Positions 1-5,123 of a DNA stretch of 5,123 nucleotides are shown piece after piece. Numbering within the stretch: the first letter of the stretch is position 1; each line of letters begins with the position of its first letter. The DNA is from Propionibacteriaceae bacterium. Lineage in GTDB: Bacteria; Actinomycetota; Actinomycetes; Propionibacteriales; Propionibacteriaceae. Made by a program: the position numbers and the translations under genes. The stretch is taken from positions 1 to 5,123 of the forward strand of contig JAUMYR010000171.1 of NCBI GenBank assembly GCA_030528545.1, in the 5' to 3' direction. The notes beneath the pieces are model-generated. The model was given only the letters and a program-made list of their open reading frames with translations, ran no database searches and was not told the DNA's origin.

Positions 1-25
1 GCGCCCAGCAGGAGGCGGCCTCGAA

Positions 26-223
26 TCAATCGTTCAGCCCGTCGCGACCTTTGTCGTAAGCGGTGAAGCCGGAACCAAGCCACCGACCCGGCGGAGTGCC
101 CACCTCGGCGTAGTAGCGAGTCAACGGAATCGACAGCGACCGGTCACCATTACCAGCTGTCACGGTGCGCAGCAGATACTTGCAACCATCACCAACCGAC
201 ATCACACGCATCGACCCCGTCAC
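26..223 (-). pseudogene. MobF/TraA-type conjugative relaxase, N-terminal fragment
   Basis: This frame encodes 65 residues resembling the start of actinobacterial TraA/MobF relaxases, which nick one strand at oriT and start conjugative transfer. The readable signature is KYLLRTV, then GDRSLSIPLTRYY, then GTPPGRWLGSG. The paired tyrosines in LTRYY, followed by the G-x-W-x-G-x-G stretch, correspond to the tyrosine-rich start of the TrwC relaxase domain. The GTG start at 223 is chosen because AGGGG (232-236) lies 8 nt upstream; ATG at 211 is an alternative. Full-length family members run to many hundreds of residues, but a TGA at 26-28 ends this one after residue 65, and the few codons beyond it do not obviously resume the family. 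I therefore call it truncated or frameshifted, although the rest of the gene would lie outside the window. The family assignment is from recognised motifs only. Confidence 0.72.
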
Positions 224-521
224 CCAAACCGCCCCTCACTCGTTCGTTACACAGGTGAGTCGGCACCCCTCCAGCCTCAATCTGTAAGACGCGTGGTCAT
301 TGATGAGTAGCAGTTGAAGGCTCGAGGGGAGGGCTGGCACTTCGAATCGTGTAGTTTAGGTCCACCGCACTGATCGCCGAGTCGGAGGGCCGGGCGCCTC
401 GGAGCTGCGAACACCCCCGAGTCTGTCGATAACTCGCCCGGAATGTCAGAGTTCTGCGGCACCATGTCTTGATCCACCACGATCACCAGGACGCACCATG
501 GGCACTATGACACACACGTTA
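224..521. other. Unassigned stretch between relaxase fragment and restriction-modification locus
   Basis: No recognisable gene lies in these roughly 300 bases. An open frame on the minus strand (277-486, 69 codons, GTG start) has no motif I recognise, and I do not support it as a gene. Short GC-rich partial dyads occur around 377-400 (CCGAG...CTCGG). Upstream flanks of relaxase genes often hold oriT, so this is a reasonable place to look for one, but no oriT family is recognisable here. Confidence 0.4.
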
Positions 522-553
522 AAAAGATCCAATATCGATCGATTGGATCTTTT
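522..553. promoter_or_regulatory. Perfect 12-bp inverted repeat, candidate operator of the methyltransferase gene
   Basis: The left arm AAAAGATCCAAT (522-533) and right arm ATTGGATCTTTT (542-553) are exact reverse complements separated by the 8-nt spacer ATCGATCG. Each arm holds an RGATCY-type site (AGATCC 525-530 and GGATCT 545-550), and CGATCG lies in the middle, giving three GATC in 32 bp. The repeat ends 16 nt before the methyltransferase ATG and 4 nt before a TAGGAT box, so a bound protein would block polymerase. The helix-turn-helix of the downstream methyltransferase is the obvious candidate ligand; this is inference. If transcription began upstream, it could instead act as an RNA hairpin with a short U tract. 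Confidence 0.65.
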
Positions 554-557
554 CAGC

Positions 558-563
558 TAGGAT
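558..563 (+). promoter_or_regulatory. Candidate -10 box TAGGAT for a leaderless methyltransferase transcript
   Basis: TAGGAT fits the actinobacterial TANNNT -10 pattern and ends exactly 6 nt before the ATG at 570, placing the expected transcription start at or within a base of the start codon. No convincing -35 hexamer is visible 17-18 nt upstream, where the inverted repeat lies. The same bases contain AGGA (559-562), 7 nt before the ATG, which could serve as a Shine-Dalgarno on a longer mRNA. The two readings exclude each other functionally and cannot be separated from sequence alone. Confidence 0.5.
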
Positions 564-569
564 GTTTCC

Positions 570-1421
570 ATGCCTGCAACCATCGACATGCCGCCGTCGC
601 TCGCCGAGATCCCTCCCCTCCCCGCAGTCGATGGCGGCTTCAGAACAGTGCTTGCCGATCCGCCGTGGAGGTTCACTAACCGGACCGGCAAGGTCGCCCC
701 GGAGCACCGCCGCCTCGACCGTTACGGCACCATGGACCTCGAAGAGATCAAGGCGCTCCCTGTCTGTGAGACCACCGCGAAGGATGCCCACTTGTACCTC
801 TGGGTTCCCAACGCACTGCTTCTCGAAGGCATTGAGGTACTCCAAGCATGGGGCTTCCGCTATGTGAGCAATATCATCTGGGCGAAGCGTCGGAAGGACG
901 GGGGCCCAGACGGTCGCGGTGTCGGGTTCTACTTCCGGAATGTAACGGAACCCATCCTTTTCGGAGTCAAAGGCTCCATGCGGACACTCGCCCCGGCTCG
1001 CTCCACTGTGAACATGATCGAGACCCGAAAGCGTGAGCACAGCCGGAAGCCTGATGAGCAGTACGACCTTATTGAATCCTGCTCACCCGGCCCCTACCTT
1101 GAGATGTTTGCTCGCTACAGCCGACCGGGTTGGAGCTCTTGGGGCAACGAGTCCGCTGAAGACGTGGAGCCGAAAGGTAAGACGCATCGTGGCTACGCGG
1201 GCGGCAAGATCGAGGAGTTCCCGACCCTTGAGCCCAATGAGCGGATGAGTGGCTGGCTTTCGGAGCGCGTCGCTCGCATCCTGGTTGAGGAGTACGAAGC
1301 GGGTGCTTCTGTTCAGCAGCTAGCAGATTCTTCCGGCTACTCGATCACCCGGGTGCGGGCGCTCCTTGCCAAGGGCGGCGCAGAATTCCGGAGTCGTGGC
1401 CGTCCTCGGAAAGCGTTGTAG
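570..1421 (+). CDS. MT-A70-family DNA adenine methyltransferase with C-terminal helix-turn-helix
   Basis: This 283-residue protein should transfer a methyl group from S-adenosylmethionine to adenine N6 in DNA, protecting sites cut by the neighbouring endonuclease. The catalytic DPPW motif is at residues 30-33. Further family signatures are LYLWVPN (75-81), WGFRYVSNIIWAKR (94-107), FYFRNVTEPILFG (120-132), HSRKPDEQYDLIE (157-169) and WSSWGNE (188-194). MT-A70 proteins include the MunI-type bacterial methyltransferases. After the catalytic domain, residues about 228-275 form a separate helix-turn-helix (EEYEAGASVQQLADSSGYS, then ITRVRALLAKGG), ending in a basic RSRGRPRK tail. Such a domain is not needed for catalysis and suggests sequence-specific binding, perhaps to the inverted repeat just upstream. 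ATG 570 is chosen because it follows TAGGAT/AGGA; the ATG at codon 7 is less well placed. The frame is intact and ends 14 bp before the convergent endonuclease gene. The target sequence is inferred from that partner. Confidence 0.9.
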   Translation: MPATIDMPPSLAEIPPLPAVDGGFRTVLADPPWRFTNRTGKVAPEHRRLDRYGTMDLEEIKALPVCETTAKDAHLYLWVPNALLLEGIEVLQAWGFRYVSNIIWAKRRKDGGPDGRGVGFYFRNVTEPILFGVKGSMRTLAPARSTVNMIETRKREHSRKPDEQYDLIESCSPGPYLEMFARYSRPGWSSWGNESAEDVEPKGKTHRGYAGGKIEEFPTLEPNERMSGWLSERVARILVEEYEAGASVQQLADSSGYSITRVRALLAKGGAEFRSRGRPRKAL

Positions 1422-1435
1422 ACAGTGAACGGTTA

Positions 1436-2314
1436 CTAGCTCACGTCATCTTCGTCGGGATCTTCACTAGTCGCCTCATCGAGTTCCCCAATGGGTGTTG
1501 CGGGGAACAAGCGCTCCGCGAGCCGTTCAACGTGTCCGCTCGCTGTGTGATTGTCGGCGACGCGTTGGATCTCGGCATCCAGATCAGCAGGAGCCTCGTA
1601 GCACCGCGTCGTGATAGCGATGGCGAGGATTGGACACCCTCCACCGTCGCCGCGCCTAACTCGGGTGACAAGCTTCTCAAAGTTGGAAGTGGTGGATGTC
1701 CCCAGGGGATCTGCCGGGGTCTTCTGCAGCCGCTCGTCCCACTCAGCGGAGGTGAAGGCCGCGGTGTTGAGCTGTTTCGCTCGGGCGATTGTTTCGCTCC
1801 AAAGCGTCCTCATTCCGGCTTCCCGGCGTACAATGAGGATGCCGAGGTCAAGCACACCAGCGTCGTAGAGGTTGCGAAAGTTCGAAAAGTCCCGATCCAG
1901 GTTCCCGTCCTTGGGGTTCCACTCGACGTCAAGTCCGACACGGTCCTTCACGTTGTCGATCTGGTGACCCTCATACTCGCTCTCACTCGTGCGGACGACC
2001 TTAGCTTTCTCGCCCGCTGGCCCATAAGGGTTCAGCAGAAGGTCAGTGATCAGCTTCTGCCTAAACTTGGCCTCGCGCCAGCCGGCCACCCGGAACGCCT
2101 CATCGAGTTCTGCCGAGATGAAGTGTTTGCTGCCACCACCCCGGACGATCCGTTCCACATCGAAGCGGAAACAGTCCAGCACCCTGACCATTTCTGCAAG
2201 AAGCTCAGGGTTTGATGCCCTGAACATCGCCGCGGCGTTGCGAGTCTCGATGATGTCGTAGCGCTCGACGACGGAGCGAGGCAGCTCGGTCCGCCACGAT
2301 TCGGTGAGTTCCAT
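1436..2314 (-). CDS. BglII/BstYI-family Type II restriction endonuclease
   Basis: This intact 292-residue protein resembles the BglII/BstYI family (Pfam Endonuc-BglII), homodimeric magnesium-dependent enzymes that cut GATC-centred sites: AGATCT for BglII and RGATCY for BstYI. The best signature is residues 118-163: HQIDNVKDRVGLDVEWN, then the DRDF and FRNLYDAGV segments, then LDLGILIVRR. In this family the acidic residues of the central block bind metal; Asp120 (or Asp124/Asp129) and Glu131 in the DVEWN stretch are the candidates here. The start YDIIETRNAAA and the KHFISAELDEAF segment also suit the family. The C-terminal tail is acidic (EDPDEDD). The gene converges on the methyltransferase gene with 14 bp between the stops, so its product and the methyltransferase form a Type II R-M pair on separate promoters. 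The ATG at 2314 lacks a clear Shine-Dalgarno but is preceded by TAGCCT at the leaderless spacing. The exact cut site cannot be read from the sequence. Confidence 0.85.
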   Translation of the reverse strand: MELTESWRTELPRSVVERYDIIETRNAAAMFRASNPELLAEMVRVLDCFRFDVERIVRGGGSKHFISAELDEAFRVAGWREAKFRQKLITDLLLNPYGPAGEKAKVVRTSESEYEGHQIDNVKDRVGLDVEWNPKDGNLDRDFSNFRNLYDAGVLDLGILIVRREAGMRTLWSETIARAKQLNTAAFTSAEWDERLQKTPADPLGTSTTSNFEKLVTRVRRGDGGGCPILAIAITTRCYEAPADLDAEIQRVADNHTASGHVERLAERLFPATPIGELDEATSEDPDEDDVS

Positions 2315-2320
2315 GACAAG

Positions 2321-2326
2321 AGGCTA
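2321..2326 (-). promoter_or_regulatory. Candidate -10 box TAGCCT for a leaderless endonuclease transcript
   Basis: On the minus strand TAGCCT (TANNNT type) is followed by 6 nt (CTTGTC) and then the endonuclease ATG. This is the same spacing as TAGGAT-GTTTCC-ATG at the methyltransferase gene. There is no purine-rich ribosome binding site in the gap, which favours a leaderless message. No good -35 hexamer was seen. Confidence 0.42.
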
Positions 2327-2570
2327 TCTGAAAGTCTGCGGCTAGGGCTCGGGAGTTGGAGTTGCGCACCGCGCCACGCTTCGAGCAACGTGCGCAAAGT
2401 CTCCACCTTCGGGACACTTGCAGCAGTCACAAACCTCACAAAGCGGCCTCGGGTTGCCTTGCCGATGGTTCGCTGACCATGTCGTCATACCGTGCACGAT
2501 CAAGACCAAACCTTCGGTGAGCACGGCGACGCAGGCTATCAAAGTCGGTGGCGCCAACTAGGGTCTAGAT
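2327..2570. other. Intergenic stretch with no recognised gene
   Basis: This lies between the endonuclease promoter and the ATPase remnant. A minus-strand frame (2342-2557) has a cysteine-rich patch (CEVCDCCKC), and another minus frame running into the endonuclease gene (from 2439) looks helical near its start (VPKVETLRTLLEAW). Neither belongs to a family I recognise, and both could be chance or remnants. I see no repeats, RNA gene or terminator. Confidence 0.3.
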
Positions 2571-3386
2571 GTGCTTCACCGACTCGATCTCAAAGCTCCC
2601 TGGCGGTCGCTGGACCAGGGCTCCTGACCGGATGGCTTTCCGCTCGGCTGTCGCACGGTGATTTACGGACCCAACAGCAGCGGCAAGTCGACCCTGTGGG
2701 AGCTCCTACTCGGGCTAGCCGAGGGAGCGTCGTCGGCCGCTGTGGTGTGGGAACGTGACGACAAGCAGTGGATCGCAGTCAGCGCGGACGAGGCGAGCCC
2801 AACGCCATTGATGTCTGTGTTCGCGCGCAAGTCGGCGGAGGCCAACCTGTCAGTGTTCCTGGACGGCGCGAGCGTTTCGACCATCGCGACGCTGGGGCGT
2901 GAAGCGACTCTTCGTGAAGTAGTTGTAGTCGAACTCCTTGAGCTTGGAGAGGATTCGGTCCTGAACTTCGCGCGAGAGCTTGTCGACCTTGCCGTTCGCG
3001 ATCTTCCGCTGATTCTCCGCTTCGTTAACCTGCGCCACGCAGCGTCTTGATTTCGGCGACAAGCCGAGCCTCTTCCTCCTTGAAATCGATTGCTTCTCAA
3101 GCATCAAGGTCCAAGGCGACCTTCGTAGCTACAAGGGTGAGTTCCCTGACAGCGACGCGCACGCTGAGGCCTTGAGGCGGTTGGACGGAGGTGCGACCGA
3201 TCCCATTGCTGCGATGTTGTCGCGCCACCTGTAGGGGTTGTCGCCCAGCTGGAAGCTTTGGTGAACCTCCTCCAAGACACGCCGACCCGGGTCGTCATCG
3301 CGGCGCTGGAGGGAAACCCAATGGCTCAGACATGGGTCGAGCGGGGCCTCGAATTTCATGAGGGCCTCGATCGCTGTCTATTCTGA
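2571..3386 (+). pseudogene. AAA_13-type (RloC/PrrC-like) ATPase remnant with internal inversion
   Basis: The start (GTG 2571) reads VLHRLDLKAPWRSLDQGS and then TGA (2625-2627). The same frame resumes with the P-loop VIYGPNSSGKSTLWELL (Walker A GPNSSGKST, 2667-2693) and continues to VFARKSAEANLSVFLDG and IATLGREA. This pattern fits AAA_13 ATPases, the type found in the RloC and PrrC anticodon nucleases that back up restriction systems. Homology then switches to the minus strand for 2906-3091 (coiled-coil-like EEEARLVAEIKTLR and EVQDRILSKLKEFDYNYF) and returns to the plus strand from 3097 (FPDSDAHAEALRRLDGG). A frame change follows TAG 3232-3234, and the fragment ends with WVERGLEFHEGLDRCLF and TGA at 3384-3386, where the second cysteine of a zinc CxxC would be expected. 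A further one-base frame change sits near 3030. Nothing beyond 3386 is recognisable, so the C-terminal part, including any nuclease domain, is missing. The gene is certainly non-functional; whether the ancestor was an RloC-like nuclease or another AAA_13 ATPase is open. Confidence 0.75.
2906..3091 (-). other. 186-bp segment inverted in place inside the ATPase pseudogene
   Basis: The segment is bounded by the 5-bp inverted repeat GAAGC (2901-2905) and GCTTC (3092-3096). Reversing it joins IATLGREA directly to IDFKEEEARLVAEI at the left end and DYNYFTKSRF to SSIKVQGDLRSYKG at the right end. This gives one protein on the plus strand, interrupted only by the one-base frame change near 3030 (GGCGCA-G-GTTAAC in the restored orientation). 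As it stands, the segment appears as part of an 85-codon minus-strand frame (2850-3107). Confidence 0.7.
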
Positions 3387-3462
3387 GCCGGGGCGGTAAC
3401 GTGGGTTATCCGCAAGTTGTGGACATGTCCCGCTTATGCGGCTTGATTCTGTGGTTGATGGT
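3387..3462. other. Junction between ATPase remnant and IS3-type remnant, with two small palindromes
   Basis: Two adjacent dyads occur here: the perfect palindrome GGACATGTCC (3421-3430) and the short hairpin CCGC-TTAT-GCGG (3430-3441). They lie just beyond the 3' end of the IS3-type transposase fragment, where an element terminus would be expected, but I cannot match them to a known IS end. Confidence 0.3.
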
Positions 3463-3576
3463 TCAATTTTTTTGTGGTGGTGCTCCGTGCTCGACCGGTG
3501 AGTGGTATCCCAGTACGGGGTGGATTCGGCGGCGATTGTAGACCATCGGGTCCAGTCCGCGACCTCGCGGCGGGAC
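3463..3576 (-). pseudogene. IS3-family transposase (integrase core), C-terminal remnant
   Basis: On the minus strand the last codons read YNRRRIHPVLGYHSPVEHGAPPQKN and stop at 3463-3465. The YNRRR-x-H-x-x-LGY-x-SP-x-E pattern is typical of the C-terminus of IS3-family (rve-type) transposases. Just upstream, SRREVADWTRW, the segment that should run straight into WYNRRR, lies in a different frame, so the junction near 3540-3545 carries a frameshift. Further upstream a TGA and unrelated sequence follow, so only about 37 codons of the catalytic ORF survive. It is a dead fragment, not a mobile element. Confidence 0.68.
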
Positions 3577-3751
3577 TGTCAGAGCAGCGGTGTGTGGGCG
3601 TCTGGTCTGATCCGGGAAGGGGTGGTAGCGGTGTCTGATACGACCGAATTGTTGGAGGACTTGATGGTTGATCCCTGTGACCGGGTGGGGATTCATTGGT
3701 CAGAAAAGGGCTTCGCTGGGTGGGGGCTGGTGTAGGCCAAGGGAGTAGGGC
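3577..3751. other. Stretch between the two transposase remnants, nothing recognised
   Basis: No frame here resembles a known protein. The plus frame SDTTELLEDLMVDPCDR and the matching minus frames have no recognisable motif. Lost parts of either transposon, including the IS256-type left end, could lie here, but no matching terminal repeat was found. Confidence 0.25.
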
Positions 3752-4940
3752 GTGAGCCTGGTTGGTCCGGGAGGGATGTTGAGCCAGCTCACGAAGAACG
3801 TGTTTGAGAGACAGTGTTGAACACCGAGCTGACCGGGCACCTCGGTCACGACCCCGGTGGTACCCCGATCGCTGAGAGCATGCGTAACCGGACCCGGGTG
3901 AAGACCGTGCTCACCGAGACCGGCCCCGTTGAGATCGGTCTGGTCGAGGATTGAGGTGCCACCGGGGATCGTGACGGGATTGGTCGAACTAGTGATCGTC
4001 CCCAAACGCAAGCGCCGCCTGGATGGGATCGACCAGATCGTGTTGTCGCTGACGGCCCAAGGGCTGACGACCGGAGAAGAATTACCGCGCACGTCTACGA
4101 GGTCTATATGGCGAAGATCGTGCAAGGACACCATCAGCCAGATCACCGGGGAAAGTCACCAGCGAGCTGGCCGCATGGTCCTCCCGGCCGTTGGATGCGG
4201 CCTACTCCGGTGATCGTCGTCGACGCGATCGTGGTCAATACTCCGGGACGGGCAGGTCCGCAACACCCCGTATCTGCGTCGTCATCGGCGTCACGACGAA
4301 CAGGGGAACGCGACATCCTGGGCATCCTGGGTCGGTGACGGCGCGCAAGGGGGGCGAGGTTCTGGCCGGGAGGTGTTCACCGGGTCGGGAGAGCCGCGGG
4401 GTCGAGGACGTGTTCATCGGTGTCTGCGACGGGCTCAACGGGGGCTGCCGGAGGCGACCCGACACCACCTGGGAGTACCCGGTCGTGCAGCAGTGCATCG
4501 TCCACCTCATCGGCAACAGCTTCCGGTACGCCGCCAGGCCAGCACCGAGACGCGATCGTGAAATCGCTGCGCCCGGACCGACACCGCCTGGTCCGAGCAC
4601 GCAGCCAAGGAACCGGTTTGAGGAGTTCGCCACCGACCGAGCGGGGCGAGCGGTATCCGGCGATCGTGCAGCTGTGGCGCAACTCTTGGGCGCAGTATCG
4701 TGCCGTTCCTGGACTACGATGCCCGTGATCCGCCGGGTGATCTGTACGACCAACCCGACTGGTGCCGATGAACGCCCGCTACCGCAAGGGCCGTCCGAGC
4801 GCGCGGGCACTTCCCGAAGGAAGCCGCAGCGCTGAAGTGCCTGTATCTCGTGACCAGGTCGCTTGACCCCACCAGCGCAGGCCGGGCACGCTAGATCACC
4901 AGATGCAAAGCCCGCACTGAACGCGTATCCGAACCCACCT
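3752..4940 (+). pseudogene. IS256-family (mutator-type) transposase, heavily frameshifted remnant
   Basis: Pieces of an actinobacterial IS256-type transposase appear in the right order but in all three frames: SLVGPGGMLSQLTKNVFE (from 3752), TELTGHLGHDPGGTP, RVKTVLTETGPVEI, IVPKRKRRLDGIDQIVLSL, LTTGEE, SKDTIS-like CKDTISQIT (about 4115), KVTSELAAWSSRPLD, TPVIVVDAIVV, ERDILGI, RGVEDVFIGVCDGLNG, VVQQCIVHLIGNSFRYAAR, RFEEFA, GERYPAIVQLWRNSWAQ, VPFLDYD, IRRVICTTN, MNARYRK, ARGHFPKEAAALKCLYLV and TRSLDPTSAGRAR, ending near KPALNAY (about 4908-4928). Two of the DDE-type acidic positions are visible: the aspartate in VIVVDAI and the one in VCDGL. About 40 N-terminal residues are missing. I count roughly fifteen or more frame changes in 1.2 kb, plus nonsense codons at 3818 and 3952. 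The family is clear and the protein cannot be made. Confidence 0.85.
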
Positions 4941-5057
4941 TCACCAGACAGCTCGAGAGAACCACCCACCGAGAACCACCGGACCCCACACACCACTCAC
5001 CGGACAGACCCCGATTTTGGGCTGGCGGAAAGAAAACAGCGGGGGCGGGAGCATACG

Positions 5058-5123
5058 TTGCGGCTCCTAGTCGACCGCATCGAAGCCATCGGTGTCCTCG
5101 TGATGATTAGCGGCATCGTGGGA
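5058..5123 (+). CDS. Probable membrane protein, N-terminal part (runs off the window)
   Basis: The TTG at 5058 is preceded by GGGAG (5047-5051) at 6 nt, a good ribosome binding site. The 22 visible residues read MRLLVDRIEAIG, then VLVMISGIVG: a short charged start leading into a hydrophobic segment that looks like the first transmembrane helix. The EAIGV-hydrophobic pattern recalls the small DUF1622 membrane proteins, but the piece is too short for a firm call. The opposite strand is also open for 18 codons here before a TAG (5067-5069), so a minus-strand C-terminus is the alternative. The hydrophobic pattern and the ribosome binding site favour the plus strand. Confidence 0.45.
   Translation, partial: MRLLVDRIEAIGVLVMISGIVG

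Noticed and set aside
338..360. TTCGAATC resembling a tRNA T-loop, possibly a tRNA 3' end used as an attachment site.
   Set aside because: The flanking bases pair for only about 3 bp, and no acceptor stem, anticodon arm or CCA context is present.
522..553. The inverted repeat read as a Rho-independent terminator.
   Set aside because: The stem is AT-rich, only four T follow, and it sits directly upstream of a start codon with no supported gene ending into it. An operator is the better reading, though a terminator is not fully excluded.
519..1040. Minus-strand open frame of 173 codons across the methyltransferase gene.
   Set aside because: It is antisense to the clearly conserved MT-A70 coding sequence and has no motif of its own.
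2342..2557. Minus-strand frame with a CEVCDCCKC cysteine cluster, tempting as a zinc-binding peptide.
   Set aside because: There is no recognised domain or ribosome binding site, and its 3' part spans the bases upstream of the endonuclease promoter box. It is probably chance.
2850..3107. 85-codon minus-strand frame with natural-looking coiled-coil sequence, tempting as a small gene.
   Set aside because: Its best part is explained as the inverted piece of the ATPase gene; its start and end run into the shadow strand of the flanking plus-strand segments.
3384..3386. TGA in place of a CxxC cysteine (CLF-stop), which could suggest selenocysteine.
   Set aside because: The same gene has other nonsense codons, frameshifts and an inversion, and no selenocysteine insertion hairpin is evident. 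An ordinary nonsense mutation is enough.
3406..3427. TTATCCGCA and TGTGGACAT resembling DnaA boxes.
   Set aside because: They have one and two mismatches to the consensus, only two copies, no AT-rich region and no replication gene nearby.
4235..4996. Long minus-strand open frame of 253 codons.
   Set aside because: It lies antisense to the IS256-type remnant and has arginine-, proline- and serine-rich sequence typical of a high-GC shadow frame.
3495..5003. A 12-bp inverted repeat (CCGGTGAGTGGT at 3495-3506, its complement at 4992-5003) about 1.5 kb apart, which might be IS256 terminal repeats.
   Set aside because: The left copy is coding sequence of the IS3-type remnant (the HSPVEH codons), and a chance 12-bp match is expected at roughly this rate in 5 kb.

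Overview
The window comes from a high-GC actinobacterium. The codon use, GTG/TTG starts, TANNNT promoter boxes and the type of transposase and relaxase fragments would all suit the Corynebacteriales (Rhodococcus, Gordonia, Mycobacterium and relatives), but nothing here fixes the genus. It looks like an accessory region: one intact gene pair sits among broken genes and transposon remains.

Layout. 26-223 (-): first 65 codons of a MobF/TraA-type conjugative relaxase, ended early by a stop codon. 224-521: no gene I can recognise. 522-553: a perfect inverted repeat. 570-1421 (+): an intact MT-A70-family adenine methyltransferase with an extra C-terminal helix-turn-helix. 1436-2314 (-): an intact BglII/BstYI-family restriction endonuclease, tail to tail with the methyltransferase and 14 bp away. 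2571-3386 (+): a broken AAA_13-type (RloC/PrrC-like) ATPase gene with nonsense codons, frameshifts and an internal 186-bp segment turned around in place. 3463-3576 (-): the last few dozen codons of an IS3-type transposase. About 3752-4940 (+): an IS256-family transposase wrecked by well over ten frameshifts. 5058-5123 (+): the probable start of a membrane protein that runs out of the window.

How it fits together. The two intact genes form a Type II restriction-modification system. The endonuclease should cut a GATC-centred site (AGATCT or RGATCY in known family members) and the methyltransferase should protect it by adenine methylation. Three observations point to the control circuit: the methyltransferase carries its own DNA-binding domain; a 12-bp perfect inverted repeat lies directly upstream of its start, with an RGATCY-type site in each arm; and both genes have a TANNNT box exactly 6 nt before the ATG, suggesting leaderless transcripts. 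My inference is that the methyltransferase represses or tunes its own promoter, with methylation of the operator as a possible extra input. The neighbours have decayed while the restriction pair has not, as expected if the pair is kept by selection or by its own addictive behaviour.

The most unusual structural finding is the in-place inversion inside the ATPase pseudogene. Turning 2906-3091 back around restores a continuous family-like protein across both junctions.
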